Origin: Puccinellia tenuiflora
Taxonomy: Eukaryota > Streptophyta > Magnoliopsida > Poales > Poaceae
Assembly: GCA_012064385.1 (NCBI GenBank)
Contig: QRDG01000853.1
Coordinates: 389,875 to 453,874, forward strand
DNA length: 64,000 nt
Direction: 5' to 3'
This document shows, one piece after another, positions 12,453 through 25,022 of the stretch. Both the position numbers and the translations under genes were made by a program. Under the pieces are notes generated by a model that saw only the letters and a program-made list of their open reading frames with translations, was not told where the DNA came from and made no database searches. Numbering within the stretch: position 1 is the first letter of the stretch; the number at the start of each line of letters is the position of its first letter.

Positions 12453-12945
12453 CAGTTTTCCTTTTCCCTCTATCTTCCACAAGCAAACTTACAGTGTTGA
12501 TCTATGATGTTAGCAAGTATGATATCTACATTGTGTCTCTTATGTCTCATGATAGTTGTTCATTTTTCTTATGTCAGTTCTAACTCTTCTATCATAAGAT
12601 TACAGCCTTGATGATTGCCACTCGTGGAAAGGTAACTTGATGGTCGAAGCATTTAAATGGATCCTTCTTGAAATATGAGCTGACAAGTATAATTGCCTCT
12701 TGAGCGAAGTCTCAGTTTGCCATTGCTTAATAAGTTTCTGTTTTACTTCACCTTGACATGTTATAGTTACATTACTTGTCTTTGAGAAGCTTTATGAGAG
12801 AAAGGTTGCTGTTTAAAATGTATTTGTGTTTGATGAGTAAATACTGATGCTTCATGTTCGTATTCTTTATTTATCGACACTTCACTCCATAAAACTCTGG
12901 TCATGTTTACCGAGCTCAGTTTTCGCTTGGGGACCAGCGGAGTCT

Positions 12946-12959
12946 AAGCTTGGGGGAGT
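12946..12959 (+). other. Polypurine tract before 3' LTR
   Basis: AAGCTTGGGGGAG directly precedes the LTR start TGATACG at 12960. A similar AAGCTTGGGGGAGTGCCCC stands alone at 11292-11310, further upstream in the 3' UTR. Confidence 0.75.
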
Positions 12960-14473
12960 TGATACGTCCAATTCGCATCACTATTTTACATCATAATTTA
13001 CCTCTATTCATTGATATATTTCATATTATGATGCAATACTTATGTTATTTTGTCTTATTTTGCATGTTTTGCATTTATTGGAGATGCATCTGCCGGAGCT
13101 CGGAATCAGCTGGAAAAGTACCTGTCAAGATATCTGACGTCAGAAGCTCCAAAAATTCAAGAAAAATTCGGAGGACAATATTTTGGAGAATAAGTCACAG
13201 AGCCAAAAGGGGGCATGGAGGCGAGCTCTAGGGAGCAGGGGCGGCCCCTACCGCGGGTCCACCCTAGGCCGCGGGTGGGACCCGCCCTGGCCCCTGTGGC
13301 CCCCCTCTGGCTCCCCTTCGGCGTATTACTTCCCTTTGACCTAAAAAACATCGGGGGTATCGACGAATAATTTTTCGCCGCCTCCACGAGGCGGAAACCA
13401 GACAGAGAGAAGAAGAGCTTCGGCAGGGAGAAATCTGCCAGGGAATTTCCCTCCCGGAGGGGGGGGATCGCCGCCATCATCATCGCCATCATGCCGGGCA
13501 TCATCGGGATCATCATCAACATCATCTCCACCATCAGCACCATCATCACCGCATCCATCCCATCTCATCTCGCTGTAACGATTGTCATTGTGTTGTTATT
13601 AGTTCATCGGAATCGTACCCCGGGTGTTGATTACCACTTGTAGTTGATGTTTGAGAGTTTTATCGGTGAATTATCATTACAATCAGATTGTTTCCCATAT
13701 TCATACCACCTCTGATCATGGTCTATATGATGCCTTGTGAGTAGTTCGTTTGGTTCTTGAGGACATGGGAAAAGCCTAGTTGCTAGTAATTGCATAATGT
13801 TGAGTAATATTTAATGGTTTGATTTATGTTGTGGTGTATTCCTCTAGTGGTATCGTGTGAATGTCGACTACATGATACGTCACTTTCAAAGGGCCTAGGG
13901 GAATGCATAGTGTATTTAGTTTGCCTATGGTAGGTTGCAGGAGTGACAGAAACCTAAACCCCAATTCGCGAACTAGTGCACTAGGGAGTGTAGGGTCTCG
14001 GAGTTTAAGGTTGTGGTTAGGTTTTTATCTTAATTACTTTCTTGTAGTTGCGCATGCTTGCAAGGGGTATAATCACATATATGTATTTGTCCAAGTAAGG
14101 GCGGTGCATTAGCATAGGTCAACCCACACAGCACTTTATCAAAACGTTGAAGATTAATCACCGGCGTGCAATGAAACTGGCTAGGCAGAAATTCCCATGT
14201 GTCCTCGAGAACATTTTAATCATCATAAGTAACACAACCGGCCTGTCCTTTGAGCTTAAAAGGATTGGGCTATTTACTGCAACATTGTAGCACCCTTTAT
14301 TTACTTGTTCTTTATTTGTTCTTTATATCAAAACTCCAAAATTATTTCTCTTTTAGTGCGAGCAGTAAAACCTTGCTGAAATCTACTTGTCAACACCTTC
14401 TGCTCCTCGTTGGGTTCGACACTCTTACTTATCGAAAGGACTACGATAGATCCCCTATACTTGTGGGTCATCA
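12960..14473 (+). repeat. 3' LTR of the autonomous Gypsy relic (about 1.5 kb)
   Basis: It starts TGATACGTCC after the PPT and ends CTTGTGGGTCATCA. The final ~70 bp (CTCGTTGGGTTCGACACTCTTA...) match the ends of the LTRs at 2785 and 8792, so the families are related. A GC-rich leader with Asp/Met codon repeats (13440-13570, ATCATC runs) is LTR sequence; the opposite-strand ORFs over it are artefacts. Confidence 0.85.
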
Positions 14474-15194
14474 CTTCCTCATGCTCCTCCTCGTCGCGAT
14501 CCTCCACCGCCCCGCTACCAACCTCGGTAACCCTAACACCAGCCTTCGTCGTGTCAGGCGGGGCCTCCCCAGCAGCCGGAGGGAACATCGGGGAGCTCTA
14601 TTGGTCGACGGGCGCAACCGGGGCCGACGGGGGCCTCCGGCTCCTGGCTGGAGGCATGAGGATGCGAGGATTTGTAGCGCAGGCTTCTACTGTCGTGGTT
14701 CGGCGATGAGGGTTGGATAATTGGAGATCAGACAAACGGTGCCTGGTTCGATCGGCCCAAACCTTCGAGTGCTGGAACGTTAAGCGGCAACCAAATCAGC
14801 ACCCAACAAGACATGTCAAATCATGCGGCATTCGTCCGTTCGTCACGACACTTCTCAAACGAATCTCAATTTTGAGATTTTTCCACAATGTCTCCACCGT
14901 CACTCTACGTAGGCATTCCCATCGGAATAGTGGTCTGGACCGTCATCCCATCATTCGTCCCTAAGATTTCGATAAGCAGATATCACCTATGGGTCGTCCC
15001 ATTCTCTATCCCGTTTCATCGTCTTCCCTTCCCCACCGAATCGTGTTATCCTTGTCGTGTTCTTTTGCCACCAAATGTGGATTCCCCAGTGACTACGCAA
15101 TCGATCCGTCTGCCATGCGTCCACATTTTGCATCATCGTTTGTGGATGACCATTAGATGTGGAAGTGTTGGAAACACTGTAGACACCACATTCT

Positions 15195-16025
15195 CGTATG
15201 TCACTGTCCACATGCATTGAAATCATGTACAAGTTTTGTTCAGCGGTGGTGAAAGTGTTTGGACCATCGAACTTGAGAGCACAAAATGCAGCATACACAA
15301 ATCGGCTCATGGCACAAGGTGCGGTGAGAGGATTTTCTGAGATGGTTGGAAATATCGATTGCATGCATTAGAATTGGTAAGCCATCTATAAAGTTATTGT
15401 TGGAGCCCGCAACGTCATACTAAAAATGGTGGCAGATTATGACATATCGTTTTAACACTTTTTATTCGGCATGGTCAGTTCTCATAATGACGGCAACATG
15501 TTGCAACACTCTCCTGTGTTTGCGAGAATTGTGAAGGCCAAGTTTCGAAGCACAACTAAGAGCTCACTAGTCACTAATATACTAAGGGGTGTTACCTAGC
15601 TGAGGCATCTATCCTCTCGTTGGATGACATTCATGAGGAGAATCCCAAACCTGTAGGTAACAAAAAAATCTTACTTTACTTTACAACAAGAGAGTTGTAG
15701 AAAAAATATGTAGCGGGTGGTGTGCTCTTAACTCATTTAGCTATTGTCCAGTACACTACTCAAACATGATTGCTAGACCAGATGTGGTAGGTCATGAGTG
15801 ATTATGTTATCATGCACATTATGATCGTGGAGAGTGTGTGATGCTGTTATGGTGTTTGATCAACAGTCTGATTATCAGGACCCTCATGTCGAGCCACATA
15901 AGAGCATCCCGGATGTGTTTGCTGAATTTCTCGTCATGCATCACAAAAAGCATGATGAAGATGTTCATCACCAACTACAAGATGATCTAATCGATCACTT
16001 ATGGACGCTCAAGGGAAACCAATAG
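15195..16025 (+). pseudogene. Harbinger (HARBI1-like) DDE transposase, degenerate
   Basis: Pieces in shifting plus-strand frames match the order of grass Harbinger transposases. They are a CIEIMYKFCSAVVKVFGP block (about 15204-15262), a GFSEMVGNIDCMH block with the first catalytic Asp region (about 15330-15370), MVADYDI (about 15430), a SHNDGNMLQHSPVFARI block (about 15480-15535), and a C-terminus DVHHQLQDDLIDHLW ending in TAG at 16023-16025. Several stops and frameshifts separate the pieces, so no functional nuclease is made. The last 63 codons (15834-16025) are open. Role in the family: cut-and-paste transposition at TWA-like targets. Confidence 0.8.
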
Positions 16026-16266
16026 TTCGAGTGTGTTTTCTAGAACTTGTTTTATTTTAATTTTAATTTAAGTTGTTGTATCATCTATATTATTTTATGT
16101 TTAAATTATTGTTGAACTAAATTATGTGTTAGAAATTACTATGCAATCTAGTTGTATTTCATTTAGATAGAAATGTGAACATATTAGTTAAACAACCAAA
16201 AAAAATGAATATGGTCGGCCATTTGGGGGGCACCGCTAGGGCGACCATCCCCATAGGGGCAGACAT

Positions 16267-19200
16267 TGTAACATCCCAAGATTTTCAAATTTTTGAAAAA
16301 TCAGAAAAATCAAAAACTTTTTGAAAACTATAAATATTTTCTTTTGGAAATCCAAAATCATGCATGCATGCATCATTCTCTTGCTTGATTGCATTTAAGT
16401 TTTCCAAAAGATGGAATTCTATTTCCACTTTAAACCCTATTTGAGAAAATGTCATATAGGGCATGTTAGGCTCTATATAATAATTTTGGTGTCTATGATT
16501 TTATTTGATAGTGCCAAAGTGCTATGTGTAGAATAAGCTTTCTAAAAAGTATTTTATCAAATTATTTAGAAAAAGATTTTATTTTATTTTGACTTTGGAA
16601 AAATATCACCAATTACCTTTAAAATGCCAAAGGTATTTGGGGTAATTTATTTTTTATTTTTTGTAAAAATAATAAAAATGAGTTTATCATAGTTTATACT
16701 ACATGATACTACTCATATTATTTTCCTGGATTTTATTTGAGTTCAAAAAGATTTTATAAAAGCCTATTTGTTATTTTTGACATAAAGGTGTCAATTATGC
16801 AAATATTCCATAATTGATTTTTATTTAAAAATAAAATATTATGGAAAAGGTTCCAAAGTATTTAAAGAGATTAGTTTGATTTTAAAAAAATTATTCAGAT
16901 TGGTTTGAACCAATTTGAACTTGTATCTCAAAGGTTATTTGTATTTCTGAAAACAGAAATTAAAAAAAAAAGAGTTAAGTCAAAAAAAATATAGAAGGGG
17001 CTAACCCGAGCCAGCCAGCCCAGCCGCGGCCCAGCAACGTCCCCGTGCACGCAGCCCAGCCAGCCCGATACCCCTTCGCCCCTTTTTCTTTTTCTTTTCC
17101 CTCACTGACAGGTTGGTCCCACCTGTCAGCACCGACAGCCACCTCAGGACGTCGTCTTCCTCCCCCAAATCACGCGCGCGTCCACGGCAACCCGACAGCC
17201 GGCGATCCCCTCATCAATCCGAGCAATAAAGGCCAAGATTGACGCGGCCATCCCCTCCTACAAATAGCCCTCGCCGCCCTCTTCATTTTGCCCTCGAAAC
17301 CCTAGCTCGAGAGCCACCAGGCTGCTCGCACACAACCCACGAGCTCCGCCACCCGCCGCCGGCGAACTCGCCATTTCCTGTGAACGCCGACGGCCCCATG
17401 CCCTCTCTTGCCTCCCTTTCATCTTATTTCGTTCTTGCGCACCCTTTTGACATGGCCTTGTAATTTTGCGCGCCCAGATCGACGCGTCCGTCCACGACCC
17501 GAAGCCACCGTCCGCGGGAGCAACTCCGGCGAGGAATTCCGGCCGTACACGTGAACATCGACGACGCCCCTCTCGCCACCGAGCTCGCCCCGACGTCCTG
17601 CAGCCCACGGTAACAAAAGCCCCCTCCCTCTCCCTCTGTTTTCGCCAGAACGCGGCATGCCGAGCCATCGCCGCCGTCGGCCGGCCGCTCCGGTGACCTA
17701 GCGCCGCTAGGTGATGGTCAAATAGATCTGGACCGTCAGATCTAGATCTGACGGTCATGTTTTAATTTTATTTAAACGAACCGGTACGCACCCGTGGCAG
17801 CCCAGTCAGCACCCCCGGCCTATCAGAAGTTGCCATGTCAGATCCAGTCAGCGCCAGCGTGGAGAAGGATTTTCCTGTTTTATTTTAATCTGTCTATTTT
17901 GCAGAAAAACCCCTGCACCTTAGATTTATCATATCTTTTTATCCTTTGGGCCAAATTCAAATATTTTTATATATTTGAAATCCTTAGAACCAGTAGAATC
18001 TTTCTGGCATTTTAGTTTTCTGTTTTGACAAGTTTAAATTTATTTGAATTTCAAATGTGAAATTTGAGTAAATTTGTCATAACTTTAGTTTAAAAATAGC
18101 TTTTTGAGTAAATCCATTTGGGTTAGTTTAGTGTTGAAGCCCTCTGTCCAGTAGGACCAACCTCATATTTTCTGTAATTATTTTGTTTAACAGTAGTTTT
18201 TAATTTGTGTTTATTCCCTTTTTGGGAATTGTTTTGTATTGTTGTTATAATAAAAAAATATTTTAATTGCATTTTGCCTTCATGCATGTTTTCATAAACC
18301 AGAAAATTTAGTGTAATATTTTTCTTGTGATTTTAATTTCATTTCATGCATAGCATATTTTATTGTATTGTTATTTTGTTTTTATGTTTATGTGTGGCTT
18401 GTTTTATTTGTTAGACCTTTCGGAGAGACCCGGGAATTTTATCAACTGCTGCTCCTACTCCTCCTACTGCCAAGGCAAGTGGCACACTCATGAATTTCAC
18501 CTATTATTTTGACTATATGCATGTTAGTGTTTTATCTTAGCAAAAGCATGATAGGTGTTATTAGTACTGCTATGCTAAACTGTTTAGAGTAGTACCCTAT
18601 ACTAGTTGGTCTAGAATCCTATTATAACTTAGTAGAATTATGGAAATGCTATGCTAAATGTTGTTTTGTGAAAAGTAAAACTTCTACTAAGTTAAAGAAA
18701 CTCCTGGGTGGATTTTGGCATTGCTTGGTGGTTTATTGTTGAGTGGCTACTCGGGGCCATGTCTATGGTGTTTTTCACCCGAGATTGGCTCACTTGCGGA
18801 CGGCCACCCAGGGACAAAGAGATCGAAGTTACTCCAAGTCTTAGTTAGCTTACCGTGCAGCCACAAGTCATATGGGCTCTGTCTGGATTGAGTATGTTGA
18901 GTAGACCTGACCGGTCGAACAAGCAGATGTAGGGGTGGTAGGAGGTATTGTTCGGCCATCGGTATGGGAAAGCTCCTCTGAAAGATCCCGGCTCCATCTT
19001 CTCCTTTCCTTTTCACTTCAAGAAGGTCAAGGTCAGAATGGGCTGATGGAGTCTTGTGGTGAACGTGCACAACCTCTGCAGAGTGTCAAATCTAAGTACT
19101 TAGCTGTGTCCCCGGTTACGGACGAATCTGAGCCGATGGACGAGGATGTCAATGGAAGATCTCATCATTCTAATTTCTGTAAGTAAAATATGGAGGGTGA

Positions 19201-19933
19201 ACCAGGGTAGTTGAGACAATGGTTGTCATACCATACTTGTCTCGTTTAGATGAAAAAGTGTTTTGAAAAGAGATAGGAAAAATTGGCTTTATGCAAAACA
19301 GCCTTCAAACTCCACAAACCAAATATGCATATAGGTTATTAGAGTTTTCCCCATATGAGTCCACAAAGTGTCACTTGCCAGTTCCATTTTATATGGTTCT
19401 GACCCACCTTGTTGCAACATTCTTATTGTTGCAGGATGTTCTGACGCCGAGTGAGGTTTAGATTAAAGGTTTCGAGTCTGCAACCAACATGTTCGCCTGT
19501 GGCACATGAAGATGATGGAGGCTCATTGCTAATTTTATTTCCGCTGTGCTGATCTTTGTAAAATGCTAGCCTTGAGCTATGCAAGTTGTACTGGATATTT
19601 GTAAAATCTGGATCATTCGTGTAATAAATTGATACAATGTTATGGTATCATCGTAAACTGTGTGTGCTAGCGATTTGATCCAGGGACTAGCACTCATAGT
19701 TGTCAGAATCATGATTCTACCATGCGATTCTACGACTTTGCGACCCAAATTGAGGCAAACGATTTAACGATTCTATTATGTAGAATCTTAGATTTCACGA
19801 TTCTGAAAGCTATGATCCTACGGTTTGCGATCCTACCATAGAGGTTCCGATCCGACTCAGAATCACGATTCTGACAACTTTGCTAGCACTATACACAGGG
19901 ATCTTGCCAAATTTTAAGTGCAGGTCCGCTACA
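16267..19933 (+). repeat. Solo LTR, about 3.7 kb including a MITE
   Basis: It begins TGTAACATCCCAAGATTTTC and ends CTACA, flanked on both sides by GACAT (16262-16266 and 19934-19938). Joining the outside sequences restores continuous Harbinger 3' sequence. No PBS, PPT or coding region lies inside, so a single LTR left by recombination between the two LTRs of one element is the simplest reading. TGTAACA(T/C)CCC starts are common in several grass LTR families. A leader-like GC-rich region (16990-17700) is typical of the R/U5 part. The orientation assumes TG...CA as written; the strand is not otherwise fixed. Confidence 0.75.
19695..19882. mobile_element. 188-bp MITE, hAT-type by target duplication
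   Basis: Inverted ends CA(T/A)AGTTGTCAGAATC are flanked by a perfect 8-bp direct repeat CTAGCACT (19687-19694, 19883-19890). An 8-bp duplication fits the hAT superfamily. The interior repeats GATTCT-type motifs and could fold along its whole length. It lies inside the solo LTR and is therefore younger than it. Confidence 0.75.
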
Positions 19934-20131
19934 GACATGTGTTCGGGCGCCCTAATAGCGGACACTATTTCGGGGGTGCCAGACACATTAGTGGGAGTAC
20001 GGGTGGAGATGCTCTGACAACCCTCTATCATGTCCATGGACAAGCCATACAGGCAAAAGAAATTGTGCGCTTTTCCCCTCCCGCTTCCATGGGTCAGCTT
20101 CCTGCTCACGTTGACACTGCCCTCCCACTCC

Positions 20132-20393
20132 TAAACCTAGCCATATCTTGGACCGGGCTTCGGGCCGGGCTGAAAGTTTGACTCGAGCCCGGCCAACAGG
20201 TTGAAAAATCGGGTTTGAGCCCAGCCCGGACAAGGTAAAAAACCGTTGGGCCTCCGTTGTAACTTGTCCATATTTCAGTCCCGAGCCGAACCCGATCTAC
20301 TCTTCGGGCTAAAAAATCAGGCTCGAGACTGTCCCGGTGGCATGGTCTGACCCTGGATTTTCGGCCGGGTCGGTCTGCCCATGCCCAGGTCTA
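20132..20393. mobile_element. Probable hAT-like MITE with GGGCC-rich ends
   Basis: Left end TAAACCTAGCCAT and right end (complement) TAGACCTGGGCAT form imperfect inverted repeats. Inside are several CGGGC/GCCCG stretches in both orientations. Flanks CCCACTCC and CCCGCTCT agree at 6 of 8 positions, a worn 8-bp duplication. There is no coding capacity. Confidence 0.5.
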
Positions 20394-20429
20394 CCCGCTC
20401 TCGCACCTGCCATGGGATTGAATAGGGCA

Positions 20430-20595
20430 TCTCACATGCAATGAAATCCCAATGTCCTACCTTGTTGGCATCTCTATCATTAGCCAGGTGAAGATCGATG
20501 CCTTCTTCCATGATTCTCCACACGTCCTCATCAATAGCCTTGAGATGTATCTTTATCTTAGTTTTCCAAAGAACGTAAAAAGTACCATTAAGCAT
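20430..20595 (-). pseudogene. Copia gag N-terminal fragment
   Basis: The minus strand reads LNGTFYVLWKTKIKIHLKAI then DEDVWRIMEEG, the conserved start of plant Ty1/Copia gag (DUF4219/UBN2-like region). It is cut after about 55 residues. A degenerate PBS complement GCTCTGATGTCA lies at about 20684-20695, upstream on the minus strand, as expected for this orientation. The rest of the Copia element is absent. Confidence 0.7.
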
Positions 20596-20695
20596 ATGTC
20601 TACCGGAATTAATCCTAGAGTTCCTTGGAGTCTACATATCTTAACTCACTTGGTGGTTAAAACTAATCAATAGTAAGGGAGCCATTGCTCTGATG

Positions 20696-21618
20696 TCAAT
20701 TTAAAGACCGAGATATTACGCCTATTAAATTTTACTTCTAAAATAACCAAGTAATAGAGAATTCAGAATATCTACTGAAGAACTAGAATTGAAACTAAAA
20801 CTAGGCATTATATAATGAAGCGACATATCTAAAAATAGAAAAGGCTAAGCAATTTCTGGTGCTTTGAGATATGCAAACAGAGAGCAAGAACTGTAGTAAT
20901 TAGGAACAAGTTGAACAGCAAGGTAAAGGGATAGATACAATAATGTAATTTTCGAAGTTCAAGTTTTTGGCCCAGATATTCGTGTGCATTTAGCGGGGAT
21001 AGATACAAGGGATAGATATAGGGCTACACACATATGCGAAGTCCTCCGATTTACCCTTCTTCTCTCTTAGCTCAAATCCCACGGAAGTTAAATCCGATCT
21101 CTGTAGTTGATCTTGAAGTGATAACTAAACCTTTACAAACTTGTTGGGGTAAATCCACACATTGGAAACTCAACAACGACGTACAACTAGCCGGGTAGGA
21201 GATATCAAATCCCCAAGAGTAATAAGGGGATCTCGGTAGGCTAGAACGTCCTCTTGCTCGATGCTCAACTAAGCTCAATCGTTCTCTCTCAATTTTTTCT
21301 CAAGAACACAAAGAGAGAAGGAAACTTGCAAGACAAAGAGCAGATCTAAGATCTAAAGCCACAACTAGATATACCAAGTGTTTAACCTAGTTCTTCAAGT
21401 CTTCAGTGCATGATGATTAATCATAAATTTCCAAAATTATTGCTGGACAAAAAACGAATCTAGTTGAGCACACAATCAAGTTTCACTTTCTTCCTATGAA
21501 TATGACACCCCTTTTTGTAAGAGGTAGAGCTAATGAAAAACTACCTATGTCTTCAGCTTCTGCTCCAGAATCTTTATGAATGCTTACATAGACACAACTT
21601 TTTCACTCCATTTTGAGG
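20696..21618 (-). repeat. Likely Copia 5' LTR remnant and adjoining unclassified sequence
   Basis: AT-rich sequence to the right of the degenerate PBS complement is where the 5' LTR of the reversed Copia relic should be. I could not fix its outer end; nothing coding is visible. A short frame at 21508-21575 (PLFVRGRANEK) looks like a retrotransposon shred. Confidence 0.4.
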
Positions 21619-21623
21619 GTTCC

Positions 21624-24040
21624 TGTGGCACCCCCCTCTGGCACACGTCACCAGAGGGGCGGTCGCCCCGTGCGCTAGCCCAGGATATCCGGACGCACGT
21701 TACGACAATGCAACATAGCGGAAATATCATTACACAATCAGGCCCAGAGGGCTACTAATGGTTTACATGGCCATCAAGGCATGAAAAATTATCATTGCCA
21801 AGTATGGCATAGGACAGAGTTTAACTGGCAGCGGAAGACAAAGATACGGCAATGGCTTGGTGCGGCTCCATTCCCTAGGCATCTGGCTGGGCTACTGATC
21901 CTAGCACGCCCCTGCTCGATCTCCTTGTTATGGTAGTAGATGAATCCTCTCAAAGTCTGGCCACATGAAAAGCCAGTATGAGTACAATGATGTACTCGCA
22001 AGAAAACAACCACAAGACATGAACAGTCAAGCAATCAGGCAACAAGTAACCAACAATGATAATAATCTAAACATGGCAAGTATCTACTTATGACAGTCCA
22101 AAAGGATGACAACATGGCATCACAGTAAAACTTGGCAGAAGCAAACAGAGGGAGTACCACCAGTACAGAGTCCAAGCCAGGTGGGGTTGGATCGTGTACC
22201 GGAGATCACACAAAGAGCTTACCTGTGACGAATACCGGATGTACCAGTTGGCAATAAGTAACACAACAAATCATATCATCACAGCTAGGCTTACTGGCCT
22301 CTAGCCTCACAAGGCTAATCTCAAAGGTCACCTCTACTAGGCCCACTGGCCTTATCACATTTTCTTATCTCAAGTAACGTTCCCTGCATCATCTTATTGT
22401 TTATTAAGTGAGGTCAGATCGTTCATTAATTCTTTCAAACAGATCTTAAGTTTAACCTCCGGACACGACAAAGACACACAGTGTGACCGCCATGGCCGTG
22501 TGCCCGCGGGTCACCGCCGGCGGTCCCCGGACGGACACGAGGCTGCGGTCCACCATCTCAAAAAGGCGATGTCTAGGAGGTAGAGGGAATCAAGAGGGAC
22601 CACTATGCAGGTTTAATCGGAGAATAGCTCGGTCTAGAGCTCGCCACGGTCGGTGAACCGACGGCGACAACCTTGACCGAAACGGAGCCGGACTCTGCCA
22701 TTCCTTGACTAAAGAAGCAGGGGGTTCCAGGGGGAGAGAGAGTGAGCTGTTGCTCAAGCGAGAGGGCTCGGGGTGGCTTTATAGGGCCGGAGGGAGGAGG
22801 ATTAGGTGGTGGACGGTGCGGCCATTGATGGCGCCCGTGAGGTCACGGCTCACGTCACCCCGGCCGCAGGGAGGGGATAAGAGCGGCTCTGGTCCGAGCT
22901 AGGAGAGCAGGAGAGGTGCGGCTACTGCTCGCTTGGTCCGGAACCGAGGAACAGCGAGAGGAACCCAAGGAACAGAGGAGGTCATCCACGGGTGGATGCC
23001 GGCCAGTGCGCGCCCTGGCATATGGAGCGCGCCACGGGCGGCATGGCCCTACCACGAGGTCACGCGTGGGTGCAATGACCAACAAACCATACTACCATGA
23101 TCCCCACAACAACACCTACTCAAGCAAGCAGGAATCCCTCCAAAACCCGACGCTTTGCAATGCAAAATTTTCAGAAAACTTAGTGCGCAGAAGGTGCTCG
23201 ACGAAATGACAGGGGTCTTGCACCACTCAGAAAAATCCCCAAAATTCAGTCATGGGTTGTTCTAGTAATAGGAGGCTGTCCATGGAGTATGAGCTCAAAT
23301 GGGTACAGGGGAATTGGGTTTCCACATGATGTCCAAGAATGGACACAATGGCATGGTCATGGAAATGTGAATTTCCACACTTCACCTTGGGGTGATATTC
23401 TGGATATGTGTGTCTATGGATCATGTGGTCAATGTGACCAAGTCTCATGGTCAAAGGATTTTTCTAGGTATAGGTTTGCTTGGAGATTTCAAAAAGGCAT
23501 GACAATAGCCTTACAAAGGAAGTACCTCAAATATTGCTCAAATGAGGTTGGGCCAATGGAGTGAAATGTTCAGGAGGTCAATTCATGCACTTCACCAAAA
23601 TTGCAGAATTTTTGGATGAGTGGAAGGTGTCCAGATAATTTCGGGATTGAAAATGGCATAATGGAGAATATGGATAAACTTGGAAATATTGCATTGAAGT
23701 ATGCCATATTTTTGCAAGGATTGTCTTTATATGGACATGGGAGTCCTCTGGTATTTTTAGTGGAATTTCTCCGGCTATGGAAATAGGCTTCCCTTTGGTA
23801 GGTGGAGAGAAGGGTTTTAGAGGTTCGATAATTAGGGCTAGGGTTTTCGAGGGAAAACCTAAGCACCAAAATTACCACGGGTATTGGAGTGGTTCGTGGA
23901 TCACTGGGAAAATTTTGAGAGAGCAATTCCAAAGTCAAATCATCCTCAAAGATTTAAAGAAACATTTATGAAAAGAGAAAAAGTTTTTCAGGTGTCAGAA
24001 AACACCGCTAAAATTAGGGACGAATTTTCGGGGTGTTACA
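21624..24040 (-). repeat. 3' LTR with 1.84-kb internal deletion
   Basis: It is colinear with the right LTR, but at 22489 sequence corresponding to 27803 jumps to that corresponding to about 29639. The deleted part includes the minisatellite and the GC-rich segment at 29360-29640. Its length is 2417 bp versus 4257 bp for the other LTR. Confidence 0.9.
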
Positions 24041-24060
24041 AACCTTCCCCCCTTAAAAAG
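24041..24060 (-). other. Polypurine tract of the reversed element
   Basis: On the minus strand a run TTTTTAAGGGGGGAAGGTT directly precedes the LTR start TGTAACACC. It is the expected primer site for plus-strand synthesis. Confidence 0.75.
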
Positions 24061-24981
24061 AATCTCGTCCCGAGATTCGGAGACTAATAGAGATCCCTGG
24101 GGTTATACAAGATATTTCTTGTATGGTTCAATTTACCCCTATATTTGAAATATTTTAAAACTTTTTCTACGAAATATTAGAGTCTAACATTCCAAAAGAT
24201 TAACACTCAGCACGATATTTTCCTAAAACAAACATCATCAAGGCATGATATTTTTATCACACTCAACGCATTCTAAGGATGGCATGGCAGGGGCTCACAC
24301 AATCAATCAACATAGGTTCTTCACTATGGTTAAATAACAAAAATTAAACTTATGGTTTTTAGTTCAACCAACACAAGCATGGCAAGATCAATCAAGATCT
24401 ACAACCAACTTATCAACCAACAACCAAATTTTGCAAAACAAAGAAGATTAGGGACATGCTAATCATATCCCATATCTAGGGTTTTTATTTTAGAAAAGCT
24501 ATATATACATTTTCATGTATACACGGGTTTTGAAAAGTAACAGGGTTTCTTTCTAAAGAAAATATCCGTGTCGCCAATAATTGGCTCATAGATACTGTGG
24601 GGGTAGGGCCATCCCCAAAATTATTTCGGCAAAATTTTCCCTATGAACAGAGGAGAGACGAGGGACTGATCTATTGAGAAAAGGATAGAAGCACACAGAG
24701 GGGTATCTCCTTGCTTGCTGACATGTGGGGTCGGGGTCCACCTGGCAGTCTCCTTCTTCCTTCCCTCTTCTTCTTCCTCGCAGCATCTTCCTCTATACCT
24801 GGCTGGCTCTGAGTGCGCGAAACACTCCATAGCGGCACTGCTGCGCGTGCTGTCCAATTACCCAGCGAACATTACGGCTTTGGGCGCCTCGATGATTTTG
24901 CGCCAAATTGTCTGAGCACTGCTTGTGATTCCTCTCTTTTCCCGCGCGAGGCTGAGCTGTGCGCGGCATCCGAGCTCCGGC

Positions 24982-24989
24982 TATAAATT
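24982..24989 (+). promoter_or_regulatory. TATA box for the antisense ORF
   Basis: TATAAATT stands 41 bp upstream of the ATG at 25023 in a locally GC-rich setting (CGCGCGAGG, GCGCGGC upstream). The spacing would give a leader of about 10 nt. It faces opposite to the retrotransposon transcript. Confidence 0.55.
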
Positions 24990-25022
24990 GCGGCCGCTGT
25001 GATTCTCTTCTTCATCGCAACC

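Larger units (their letters stand above)
14474..20015 (+). mobile_element. PIF/Harbinger DNA transposon relic, 5'-truncated, interrupted by a solo LTR
   Basis: A transposase relic (about 15195-16025) is followed by GGGGCAGACAT at 16256-16266; after the inserted LTR the sequence resumes at 19934 and ends in GGAGATGCTCT (20005-20015), the complement of the AGAGCATCTCC terminus common in grass Harbinger elements. The matching left terminus was not found, so the left end is truncated and the true left limit is uncertain. 14474-15190 is GC-rich then mixed sequence that may be the element's 5' part or ORF1; I see no intact frame there. Confidence 0.65.

Noticed and set aside
13157..13568. Met/Asp-rich minus ORFs
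   Set aside because: They come from an ATCATC simple repeat inside the 3' LTR.
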